From the NCBI GenBank assembly GCA_041178545.1, contig JBEGVB010000199.1:1-57312 (forward strand): 57,312 nucleotides of DNA, read 5' to 3'. The stretch comes from JBEATZ01 sp041178545 (GTDB taxonomy: Bacteria > Planctomycetota > UBA1135 > UBA2386). The position numbers and the translations under genes were made by a program. This document shows positions 1 to 11,556 of the stretch, piece after piece (the first letter of the stretch is position 1; every line of letters starts with the position of its first letter). Below the pieces are notes generated by a model. The model was not told the DNA's origin. It worked only from the letters and a program-made list of their open reading frames with translations, and did not search any database.

Positions 1-1451
1 TGGAACCACACCACCTGGTGCGCGAGTTCCACGCCTGCCAGCGCTGGGTTGTCGGGGATCGGCATGGGCGTCCAGCTGGAGCCCGACTCGTCTGCCACGA
101 GGACTCGCGAGACGAGTGCGCTCGGCCCCACGTGCATCACGACGCCGCCGAGCGGCCCTGGCACAGAGGCAGTGACGGCCTCGTTGCCCACCAGCAGGGT
201 GCCCACGGCATACGGCAGCGCATTGGTCGCGCGCAGCGCGTAGTCCGTGTTGCCCACGGTGGCGCGGGTGGTGCCCAGCAGGCCTTGGTAGCCGGAGCAG
301 TCGGGGCTGCCCGTGCCGTAGACGATGTTGCCGGCCTGCACCGGGCGGGGGTTGCGCAGCAGGGCGAGGCTGGTGGTCGCGCTCACGTAGGCAAGGTCCA
401 TGCGGCCGTCGCCCTCCACGTCGGTGGCCACCACCGACGTGGTGCCGCCGGTGTCGAGCACTGCTTCCTCGCCGGTGCGGAACGTGCCGTCGCCCTTGCC
501 GTAGCACACCACCACCTGCTGGGCGAGGCTGGCACACAGGTCGAGCAAGCCGTCGCCGTCGAGGTCGGTGAGCTGGAGGCTCGACGCGGCACCGGGCAAC
601 GAACGCGCGCTGCCGCTCGTGAGGCTGCCGGCACCGTTGCCGCGGAACACGCGCACGGAGGCGAGTCCGGCCTCCAGCGCGACCACGTCGGCCAGGCCGT
701 CGTTGTCGAGGTCGCCGGACGCCACCGGGCCGCCGAGCGGGTCGACGGCCAGGGCCGTGGGCGCCGCGAAGTAGCCGTTGCGCGTGCCCATGAGGACGAA
801 GAGCCGCCCGTCGTTGGCAGCTGCAACGACAAGGTCGCGCCTGCCGTCGCGGTCGAGGTCGGGCGCCGTCATGCCGCCGGGCACCGCGCCCAACGGGATC
901 GTGCGCACCACCACGGTGGCACTGCCGTCGAAGTTGACGAAGGCAAGTGATCCACCCGCGGCACTGCCGCTCACGACGTCCGCGCGCAGGTCGCCGCTGA
1001 AGTCGAAGGCCAACAGCACGTCGCTGGTCGCGCCGACATCGACAAAGCGAGGTACGGCGAACGCGCCAGCGCCCAGGTTGTCGAGCACGGCCAGCTGGTT
1101 GCCCGTGCTGCTGCCGACGATCGCGTCGGGCAACCGGTCACCGCCCAGGTCCCCCACCGCGGCCATGGACGCACCCGGCACTGCACTCGCGAGCACTGGC
1201 GCACCGAACCCGTCTGCCGAGCCGCGCAGCGTGACCAGTCGGCCGCCCGCGCGGTCGGTGGAGACCGCATCGAGCCAGCCGTCGCCGTCGAGGTCCGCGA
1301 ACGCGAGACCGTTGCCGGAGGGCGTGCCGAGCGGGAACGATGCGGGCGTGCCGAAGCGCAGCTCGCTCACGACGTTTGCATCGTGGTTGCCGCTGCAGGC
1401 AACAGCTGCCATCAGGGCCGCAGCCAGGGAGATCTTGGTTTGCAGGCGCAT
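1..1451 (-). CDS. FG-GAP/VCBS repeat lipoprotein, 3' end off the window
   Basis: Reading in from the ATG at 1451, the frame stays open for 483 codons to the window edge, so the C-terminus is missing. Residues 1-19 look like a lipoprotein signal ending in MAAVAC (lipid Cys19; the -3 position is Ala, so the lipobox is imperfect). The body carries repeated FG-GAP/VCBS units with calcium-loop style DxDGDGxxD motifs (for example ADLDGDGWLDAV and TDLDGDGLLDLC), typical of beta-propeller surface proteins. After the propeller comes a different module with a GTGSPDCSGYQG stretch and a VGNTDYALRATNALP stretch, ending in a beta-rich region. Role: exported, probably surface-associated and Ca-binding; substrate unknown. 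It diverges from the gene at 1638. A TAGCAT at 1478-1483 could be its -10 box, leaving a leader of about 20 bases. It resembles the two lipoproteins at 33.7-38.4 kb in design but has an extra C-terminal module. Confidence 0.85.
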   Translation of the reverse strand, partial: MRLQTKISLAAALMAAVACSGNHDANVVSELRFGTPASFPLGTPSGNGLAFADLDGDGWLDAVSTDRAGGRLVTLRGSADGFGAPVLASAVPGASMAAVGDLGGDRLPDAIVGSSTGNQLAVLDNLGAGAFAVPRFVDVGATSDVLLAFDFSGDLRADVVSGSAAGGSLAFVNFDGSATVVVRTIPLGAVPGGMTAPDLDRDGRRDLVVAAANDGRLFVLMGTRNGYFAAPTALAVDPLGGPVASGDLDNDGLADVVALEAGLASVRVFRGNGAGSLTSGSARSLPGAASSLQLTDLDGDGLLDLCASLAQQVVVCYGKGDGTFRTGEEAVLDTGGTTSVVATDVEGDGRMDLAYVSATTSLALLRNPRPVQAGNIVYGTGSPDCSGYQGLLGTTRATVGNTDYALRATNALPYAVGTLLVGNEAVTASVPGPLGGVVMHVGPSALVSRVLVADESGSSWTPMPIPDNPALAGVELAHQVVWF

Positions 1452-1637
1452 GGTGTGTGGGTCCGGGGGAACCGCGGATGCTAGCAACTGGTGGCCTGCA
1501 CCCGACCGGTCCGGAGGGCGCAGGCAGGCGGTGCGGAACGGCCCTGCGCAAGCGCGATTCGCAGCCTCCGCCCCGTGGGCACGATGGCAACGCAGCTTCC
1601 CCGTCCTAGGATGGCGGCCACGCTGCCCGCGAAACCC

Positions 1638-4322
1638 ATGAAGCTGACCCTCGCGAACCTGCTGTTCCTCGTCTGCGCCCCCGTGGTCCATGCCCAGGGG
1701 TCCGAGACCGCGGCTGCACCCCGGACCCAAGTGGTGGAACTGAAGGGCCGCGTGACCGACGTGACGGGCAAGCCCGTGGTCGGTGCCGCAGTGGCCTTCG
1801 CGCCCGCGAACGAGTTCACCACCCGCCAACTGCTGGCGTCGCCGCAAGCACGCACCGATGACGCGGGCAGCTGGTCGCTGCAGTGGCAGGTCCCCGCCGA
1901 GCAGGCATCCTTCCGCGGCAACCAGACCATGCTGGTGGTGGCTGCCGACGCGTTTGCAGGCGTGGCCCGCAACGTCGCGCTCAAGCCGCGCGCCGGGAAG
2001 ACCTGGGTCGCGCCGGGCGGAGGAAGAGCCAGCGTCCCCGAGTTCGAGCCCGTGCAGGACCAAGGCACCCTCGTGCTGCTGCCGGGTGCGCGCCTCGTCG
2101 GACGCGTACGCGGCGAGGACGGTGCACCGCTCGCCGGCGTGGAGGTCGTGGCCACCGATGCCCTCGATGCCACCCGCTTCCTCAGTGCCACGCCCAGCAG
2201 CTTGCGCTGCAGGGCCACCTCGGGTGCCGACGGGATCTTCGAGCTCGAGCACGTGCTGGACCGCGCCGTGTCGCTGCGCTTCCGGTTCGACGGCCACTAC
2301 GAGGAGCGTGTGTCCCCCGTCTCCTCGCGCACGCCGCTCGACGTGACCATGAGGCGCAGCGGCCACGTCAGCGGACGCGTGCTCGACCAGGACGGTCGCG
2401 GCCTCGGCGGTGCCACCCTGATGGTCGCTTACGAGTTGGCCACGGACGGCATGCCCACGGAAGTTGGCGCCGACGGCAGCTTCCGCGCCACGGTGCTGCG
2501 CCCGGGCCGTTGGCGCGCCACGGCTCGCGTGGTGCGCGACGACGTCGTGCTGCAGGGCCAGACCGAGCCGATGACCGGCGCCGCGCCCAACCTTGAGATC
2601 CTCTGCAAGGGCGAGGCAGGTGCAGGCACGGCCAAGGGCGGCGGCAAGCTCGGCGTGCGCGCCGTCGCCAAGGCGGACGGGAAGCAGGTGCAGGACTTCC
2701 GCGCCATCGCGTTGTGGGACGAGTACTCCAGCCAGAACCCCTCCTACCGCGACTACCGCCTGCGCCTGCTGCGCGAACAGGCCACGCCCGCCAAGGAAGG
2801 CACCGCAGTCGTCGAGGGCCCCAACGAGCACGAGTCGCGCATGGGCATGGTGCAGGTGCTGGCCGAGGGTTTCGCGCCTGCGCTGCTCACCGAGGTCGAG
2901 TTCAAGGACCTGGAGCAGGGCCAGTCGCGCGAGCCGGTGACGGTCGAACTCGTCCCGATGGCCACCGTGAAGGGGCGCATAGTCGACGCGAAGAGCGGCG
3001 AGCCGGTGGCGGACGCCATCGTCTGGGCGCGCACCCAGCAGGACCCCAACATGGGCTACTACCAGGAGCCGGACGGCGACCCGTCCGACGCGGTGCGCAG
3101 CAACGCGGACGGCTCCTTCGAGTTGAAGCAGCTGGGCGAAGGCGCATGGGAGCTGCACGTGCGGCACCCGCGCCGCCCGCGCACCCAGCCACAGAAGCTC
3201 GAGCTCGCACCGTCGGAGCAACGCACCGAGGTGAGGCTCACGTTGCTGCCGGGTGCCACGGTGAAGGGCCGCCTTGCCGATGCCGACTCGCTGCGCGACT
3301 ACAAGGTGTTCCTGCACCGCATGGCCGACTTCCAGGCAGGCACCACGTCGTACGGCAGGGTGTTCTACGGCAGCTCGGGCCAGCAACAGGACGACGGGGC
3401 AGTCCTGCTCGGCGCAGACGGTTCCTTCGAGTTCAACGGCGTCGAGCTCGGCAGCTACCTGCTCGTCCTCATGCAGCCTGCGCGTCCGCGCGACGGCGAC
3501 GCACTCTACCTGCCGCTGGAGCCCTTCCGCGTGCGCCCCGAGGGGATTGACCGCGTGTTCGAGACGCGGCGCGACCGGCCCGGCTCGATCCGCGGCACCG
3601 TGCGGTTCCCCCGCGCCGGCGTGCCGTTCGACCGCGTGGTTGCGATCGCACAGCGCGTGAACGAGGACCAGCCGATGTTCTTCAACCCCTTCAACATCGA
3701 CTACACGGGCATCCGCGCCTTCCTCGACGACGAGGGCCGCTTCGTGCTGCCCGTGGGCCCCGGCAAGTACCGCATCCGGCTGGTGGACGTGGCAACCGGC
3801 GTGAGCCTGCACGCGACCGACGACCCGCTGGTCGTCGACGCGGACCAGCAGGTGCCGCTGGAGCTGGCTCCCGTGCTGCACGAGGTGCTGCTGCGCGTGC
3901 GCAAGGACCCGGAGGCCGCGGAGATGGCCATGCTCGACCGCATCGAGCTCCGGGTGACCCCCAAGCCCAAGGAGAACGGGGCTGCCGGCGGCGTGGTCAT
4001 GATGGGCGGCGACAACGAGAACTACGACACCGGCATCTGCATCCGCGTGCAGCCGGGCGAACAGGACGTGCTGGTCGTCGTGCCCGAGGGCCAGGTGCGG
4101 TGCCACGCACGCAACAACGTGGTGCAGGTCCGCGTCGACAACGAGCGGTGGAACCAGGTCGCGCTCGGCAAGGCGGACTTCGAGACCAGCGACAAGCCCG
4201 AGAAGCTGGAGGTCGAGCTCAAGGTCGGTGCGCCGCCCGAGATCCCGCCTGCCGCGGGCGAGAAGCAGGACGTGCTGCCGGACGGGACTGCGGTGGACGT
4301 GCAGGTGGTGGAGATCAAGTGA
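1638..4322 (+). CDS. Exported protein with carboxypeptidase-regulatory-like repeats
   Basis: 894 residues. I chose the ATG at 1638 because it opens directly into a Sec signal peptide (MKLTLANLLFLVCAPVVHAQ, cleavage after HAQ); the open frame extends upstream, but that part has no signal and reads as noise. The mature protein is a string of beta-sandwich units of the carboxypeptidase regulatory-like type, recognised by recurring phrases such as LKGRVTDVTGKPVVGA, LVGRVRGEDGAPLAGVEV, VKGRIVDAKSGEPVADA and SVRGTV-like turns, each followed by a D-G-S-F type strand. Family knowledge: such domains act in adhesion or as structural or binding modules on exported proteins; no catalytic domain is visible. 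tsaD starts 4 bases after its stop, so they are probably co-transcribed, though a functional link is unlikely. A TAGGAT at 1607-1612 may be a -10 box. Confidence 0.85.
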   Translation: MKLTLANLLFLVCAPVVHAQGSETAAAPRTQVVELKGRVTDVTGKPVVGAAVAFAPANEFTTRQLLASPQARTDDAGSWSLQWQVPAEQASFRGNQTMLVVAADAFAGVARNVALKPRAGKTWVAPGGGRASVPEFEPVQDQGTLVLLPGARLVGRVRGEDGAPLAGVEVVATDALDATRFLSATPSSLRCRATSGADGIFELEHVLDRAVSLRFRFDGHYEERVSPVSSRTPLDVTMRRSGHVSGRVLDQDGRGLGGATLMVAYELATDGMPTEVGADGSFRATVLRPGRWRATARVVRDDVVLQGQTEPMTGAAPNLEILCKGEAGAGTAKGGGKLGVRAVAKADGKQVQDFRAIALWDEYSSQNPSYRDYRLRLLREQATPAKEGTAVVEGPNEHESRMGMVQVLAEGFAPALLTEVEFKDLEQGQSREPVTVELVPMATVKGRIVDAKSGEPVADAIVWARTQQDPNMGYYQEPDGDPSDAVRSNADGSFELKQLGEGAWELHVRHPRRPRTQPQKLELAPSEQRTEVRLTLLPGATVKGRLADADSLRDYKVFLHRMADFQAGTTSYGRVFYGSSGQQQDDGAVLLGADGSFEFNGVELGSYLLVLMQPARPRDGDALYLPLEPFRVRPEGIDRVFETRRDRPGSIRGTVRFPRAGVPFDRVVAIAQRVNEDQPMFFNPFNIDYTGIRAFLDDEGRFVLPVGPGKYRIRLVDVATGVSLHATDDPLVVDADQQVPLELAPVLHEVLLRVRKDPEAAEMAMLDRIELRVTPKPKENGAAGGVVMMGGDNENYDTGICIRVQPGEQDVLVVVPEGQVRCHARNNVVQVRVDNERWNQVALGKADFETSDKPEKLEVELKVGAPPEIPPAAGEKQDVLPDGTAVDVQVVEIK

Positions 4323-4326
4323 GCCG

Positions 4327-5375
<1,049 letters not shown>

Positions 5376-5379
<4 letters not shown>

Positions 5380-6149
5380 ACCCAGGTGCAGCCAACCAGA
5401 GCCTCCGCGAACTGCTCCTCCAGGTGCAGAGCGGCGCTCTCGACGTCGACCGTGCCATGCAGGCGCTCCAGCCCGCCGCAGACCTCGGCTTCGCTCAGGT
5501 CGACCACGACCGCGCACGCCGGTGCGGGTTCCCGGAGGTCGTCTACTGCCCCGGCAAGCAGCCCGAGGACGCGGCGCAGATCGCACGCGAGATCCTCTCC
5601 CGGGCCGAGCGCGTGCTGCTCACCCGGGCCAGCCCGGCCCATGCGGAAGCGGTGGGCACCCTCGTGCCCGATGCCGTTTGGCACGAACGCGCCCGCTGCA
5701 TCACCGTCGACCGGGCTCCACTCCCCCGCACCGGCCTCGTGGCCATCGTGGCAGCGGGCACCAGCGACCTGCCGGTGGCCGAGGAGGCGGCCACGGCCCT
5801 CGAGATCGCAGGCAACGCCATCGAACGCCACTACGACGTCGGGGTCGCGGGCCTCCACCGGCTGCTCGACCGACTGCCGGCCATCCGCAGGGCCAACGTG
5901 GCGATTGCCGTCGCAGGCATGGAAGGAGCCCTCGCCTCGGTGCTCACCGGCCAGCTCTCCCGGCCCGTCATCGCCGTGCCCACCAGCGTGGGCTACGGTG
6001 CCAGTTTCGGCGGCCTCGCCGCCCTGCTGGGGATGATGACGGGCTGTGCGGCGGGCGTGGGCGTGGTCAACATTGACAACGGTTTCGGAGCGGGCTATCT
6101 CGCTTCGCTCGTCAACCAGCTGGCAGCCCCAGGAAAGCCCTCTCCGTGA
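5376..6149 (+). CDS. larB: Nickel-pincer cofactor biosynthesis protein LarB
   Basis: 257 residues; start fixed by the ATGA overlap with tsaD. LarB carboxylates the pyridinium ring of nicotinic acid adenine dinucleotide and hydrolyses its phosphoanhydride, the first step to the nickel-pincer cofactor of lactate racemase. The protein shows an N-terminal helical part with LDVDRAMQAL, the FPEVVYCPGK strand, and a C-terminal AIRC/PurE-like domain (from about residue 125) with VAIVAAGTSDLPVAEEA, AGMEGALASVL, VIAVPTSVGYG and CAAGVGVVNIDNGFGAG. This order is typical of LarB rather than PurE, which is shorter. LarE, a later enzyme of the same pathway, is encoded at 30204-31040; LarC and LarA are not seen here. 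The stop overlaps the carA GTG start by 4 bases. Confidence 0.93.
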
Positions 6150-7297
6150 GCAAGAACCGCCCCCCCGCCCGCCTCGTCCTCGAAGATGGAACCGTGTTGC
6201 GCGGGCGTGGCTTCGGCGCCGCGCAGGACTCCCTGGGCGAGTTGGTCTTCAACACCTCCATGACGGGGTACCAGGAGATCCTCACGGACCCCTCCTACCG
6301 CGGCCAGACCGTGTTGCTGACGCAGCCGCACATCGGCAACTACGGCATCAACAGCGAGGACGAGGAGTCGCCCAAGGTGTGGACTGCCGGCCTGGTGGTG
6401 CGCGAGGCCTGCGAACGCGCGTCCAACTTCCGCTCCGCGGTCGAGCTGTCCGACTACATGGACCAGCACGGTGTGCCGGGCATCGACGGCGTCGACACCC
6501 GCATGCTCACCCGCCGCGTCCGCGACCAGGGTGAGCAGCGCGTGCTCATCACCCGCGACATGGACACGCCGGACGCCACGCTGGTCGCCAAGGTGCGCAC
6601 CGCGCCCCACGTGGCCGACGTGGACCACGTCCTGCACGTCACCACCAAGGACCTGTACGAGTGGCGCCACGGCTACGAGTCGCCGTTCTCGCCGCTGCCC
6701 GTGGGCAGGCCGGGAGCCAAGCGCCACCACGTCGTGGCCTACGACTTCGGCGCCAAGCGCAACATCCTCCGCTCGCTCGTGGCCCATGGCCTCGACGTGA
6801 CCGTGGTGCCCGCGGAGACGCCGGCCGAGGCCGTGCTGGAGCGCAAGCCCGACGGCGTGTTCCTCAGCAACGGCCCTGGCGACCCCGCCCGCTGCACCTA
6901 TGCCATCCGCTCGGCCAAGGTGCTCGTGCAGAAGCTGCCCGTGTTCGGCATCTGCCTCGGCCACCAGATCCTGTGCCACGTGTTCGGCGGCAAGACCTAC
7001 AAGATGAAGTTCGGCCACCACGGCGGCAACCAGCCCGTGATGGACCTGCTCACCGGCAAGGTCGAGATCACCGCCCAGAACCACAGCTACGCCGCGGACC
7101 CGGCCTCGCTGCCAAAGTCCGTGGAGGTGTCGCACCGCAACCTCAACGACCAGACGGTCGAGGGTCTGCGCCACCGCGAGCTGCCCGTGTTCTCGGTGCA
7201 GTACCACCCCGAGGCCGCTCCGGGCCCCCACGACGCGCTCTACCTGTTCGAGCGCTTCGTGCGGTTGATGGACGGCGCACCCGTCGGCGCGCGCTGA
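6146..7297 (+). CDS. carA: Carbamoyl-phosphate synthase small subunit CarA
   Basis: 383 residues, normal family length. This subunit hydrolyses glutamine and passes ammonia to CarB for carbamoyl phosphate in arginine and pyrimidine synthesis. The N-terminal CPSase small-chain domain has FNTSMTGYQEILTDPSY and the PHIGNYGIN strand. The class I glutamine amidotransferase domain spans about 195-375, with the nucleophile elbow FGICLGHQ (Cys270) and the YHPEA pair (His354, Glu356). The start is a GTG at 6146 inside a GTGA overlap with larB. No carB lies next to it in this window, so the large subunit must be encoded elsewhere. It converges on icd, with a 114-base gap. Confidence 0.97.
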   Translation: MSKNRPPARLVLEDGTVLRGRGFGAAQDSLGELVFNTSMTGYQEILTDPSYRGQTVLLTQPHIGNYGINSEDEESPKVWTAGLVVREACERASNFRSAVELSDYMDQHGVPGIDGVDTRMLTRRVRDQGEQRVLITRDMDTPDATLVAKVRTAPHVADVDHVLHVTTKDLYEWRHGYESPFSPLPVGRPGAKRHHVVAYDFGAKRNILRSLVAHGLDVTVVPAETPAEAVLERKPDGVFLSNGPGDPARCTYAIRSAKVLVQKLPVFGICLGHQILCHVFGGKTYKMKFGHHGGNQPVMDLLTGKVEITAQNHSYAADPASLPKSVEVSHRNLNDQTVEGLRHRELPVFSVQYHPEAAPGPHDALYLFERFVRLMDGAPVGAR

Positions 7298-7383
7298 GCA
7301 GAACCGCTGCGCTCGGGGACGGACCGCTTGGAGACGCAGGATCGCGTCCGCGCGCATGTGCAGCCGCCGTGGGTGCCTGACCC

Positions 7384-7408
7384 CGGGCCGTCCTGAGAAC
7401 TGGGCCCG
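7384..7408. terminator. Weak hairpin between convergent carA and icd
   Basis: The inverted repeat CGGGCC (7384-7389) / GGCCCG (7403-7408) has a 13-base loop and sits between the two converging stop codons. There is no T-tract on either side. It may help terminate both genes, but the call is weak. Confidence 0.25.
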
Positions 7409-7411
7409 CCC

Positions 7412-9637
<2,226 letters not shown>

Positions 9638-9814
9638 GGTCGGTGCGTCTGTGGGTTGGGCCAGCGGCATGATGCCGGGCCTTGCGGGGGAAGTAGGAAA
9701 GCGAGCCGGCTCGGGGCGGTCAAAGGAAACCGATCGCGGAGTCGTGGAGCCGCCCCCACCACCGCGAGTCGGTGGCAACCCTTCGCGGCCACGGCACGGT
9801 TGTCGGTGCCCGGC

Positions 9815-11431
9815 TCAGCGGTCGCGCTTCAGGTAGAACTCGTCGCGCTGGTACTGCGGCAGGTAGAAGTCGATCAGGAACGGGTTCCAGGCCCTCTCCT
9901 CCTGCGCAAACTGGTCCATGGCCTGGTAGGTGTTGCGCAGGTCGACGACCTCGTCCTGCAGGTCCACGGGCATCACACGCAGGCCGTGGCGGTCCTCCTG
10001 CAGCACGAGCGGGTGGAGCACGCCCTCGTCGCCGTCGTCTCGGCGCTGGACGATGGTGCGGCTGCGGCGCAGCACGAACACCCGGTTCTCCTCGTTGCGG
10101 CGGAACATGGCCGCCATGTGGACGGAGAACACGTCGGACTTGGTGGTGCAGAGCCGCTGGAACTCGGCCTTGAGCTCGGGGTCCGGCAGGTTGGCGAACT
10201 CCGGCACCTTCTCGAGGTCGGACACGGCCGTGAAGAAGCGCCGCTGCACGTCGTCGCCGAGTTGCAGCTCGCCGTAGTCGTAGGAGGTCTCGCCGGTCTC
10301 CTCCGACTGCTTGGCCATCGCCTCCTCGTCGACCTCGTTGCGGTAACGGAGGATGGCCTCGATGACGGAGTCAGGGACCTTGCCCGGGTCGAACAGGCAC
10401 CGCAGCACGGGGCCCGGTGCCGTGTTGAGGTTGATGCGGATGCCCTCGCCCTCGGGCTGGGGCGGCGGCTGGTTCTGGGTGCTGGCGTTGTTGGTGCCGG
10501 TGCCACTCGTGCGGCCCTGCTGGCCGGACGTGCCCGCCTGCCCTGGAGCCTGGTTCTGGGCCCCCGTCTGGCCGGCGCCCTGGCCAGTGCCGCTCGCCTG
10601 CGCGTTGAGGCGCTGCTGCTCCATCTTGCGAGGGTCGCCGGGGTCTGCCGCGAGCGAGGTCCACACCGTGAGCACGGACTCGAGGCCGAGGATGACCCGG
10701 CCGTCGAGGACCTTGTCGTAGAACAGTTCCTCGGTGACCGAGGGGAGCATCAGCAGGTCGTCGAGGTGGAGCGGCAGCACGAGGTCGCGGTCCTTCTCCT
10801 CCTCGGACTTGAGCGGCGGGCGCGGCACCGCGTCAGTGCCAGATCGCCTGGACCACTCCTCCAGCTCGCGGACGATGCGTTCGGCATCGCTCGCAGAGAC
10901 GTCGAACTCGGTGTCCTCGCGGAGCACGTCGATGAGTCGCACGAGGCGCTCGCGCGACTGCTTGGCGAACTCCTCCTCGGGACTGAAGAGGGCGAACACG
11001 TTGAACTTGCGGTTCTCGTCCTCCACCCACACGTAGGTGGTGAGGTCATTGTCCGCGTGGGCCGTGGGCTGGAACCACGCGTCGCGGCTGCTGTCGACGG
11101 CGGCAGCAGGGTCGGTCTGCTCCTCCTCGCCACCGGCGCCGGCCCCGCCGCCGCCCGTGGGCAAGCCGCCGGTGGGCATGGCGCCAGCCCCGGAAGCACT
11201 CTCCTCGGAAGCAGCTGCACCCGCCATGTCCTCCAGGAGCTGCTCCTGTACCTCGAAGAGGGTGTAGTCCATGTGGTTGCGCATGCGGGCGAGCAGCGCA
11301 TCGTTCTCCCCCGTGAGCCGCACCATGCGGCCGGAGACGACCAGCTCCGCGATCAGCACGTAGAGCAGGATCGCGAAGATCAGGGTCAGCACGAGGGCGA
11401 CGCCTCGTTGCGAGGGGAGGTTGCGGGTCAT
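9815..11431 (-). CDS. GspK-like type II secretion minor pseudopilin
   Basis: 538 residues. The N-terminus is a prepilin-type signal: basic MTRNLPSQRG, likely cleaved after Gly10, then a hydrophobic helix of about residues 11-30. The residue five after the cut is Leu, not the Glu of ordinary pseudopilins; lacking Glu5 is a known mark of GspK, which caps the pseudopilus tip. The C-terminal half has GIRINLNTAPGPVLRCL, like the VNVNTA helix-hairpin-helix region of GspK, and LAAILRY-like helices. Unusual are two low-complexity Gly/Gln/Ala-rich inserts (about residues 85-105 and 290-335), which make it longer than a typical GspK of about 330. No other secretion genes are nearby. Start chosen at the ATG before the prepilin signal. 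It lies 125 bases after pnp on the same strand. Confidence 0.75.
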   Translation of the reverse strand: MTRNLPSQRGVALVLTLIFAILLYVLIAELVVSGRMVRLTGENDALLARMRNHMDYTLFEVQEQLLEDMAGAAASEESASGAGAMPTGGLPTGGGGAGAGGEEEQTDPAAAVDSSRDAWFQPTAHADNDLTTYVWVEDENRKFNVFALFSPEEEFAKQSRERLVRLIDVLREDTEFDVSASDAERIVRELEEWSRRSGTDAVPRPPLKSEEEKDRDLVLPLHLDDLLMLPSVTEELFYDKVLDGRVILGLESVLTVWTSLAADPGDPRKMEQQRLNAQASGTGQGAGQTGAQNQAPGQAGTSGQQGRTSGTGTNNASTQNQPPPQPEGEGIRINLNTAPGPVLRCLFDPGKVPDSVIEAILRYRNEVDEEAMAKQSEETGETSYDYGELQLGDDVQRRFFTAVSDLEKVPEFANLPDPELKAEFQRLCTTKSDVFSVHMAAMFRRNEENRVFVLRRSRTIVQRRDDGDEGVLHPLVLQEDRHGLRVMPVDLQDEVVDLRNTYQAMDQFAQEERAWNPFLIDFYLPQYQRDEFYLKRDR

Positions 11432-11556
11432 CAGGCGTTCGCCGGCCGGCGGGAGCACGGGCCTTGGACGCCGGAGTCTAGCGTGTGCTTCCCGCAACCT
11501 GGTGGGCAACCTGGCCCTGCGACGGCGCACGCCGCAGGGCCGGGCCGACCCGAGCC

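Noticed and set aside
7298..7411. Possible small gene between carA and icd
   Set aside because: The gap is only 114 bases and holds no start with a ribosome-binding site or coding pattern.
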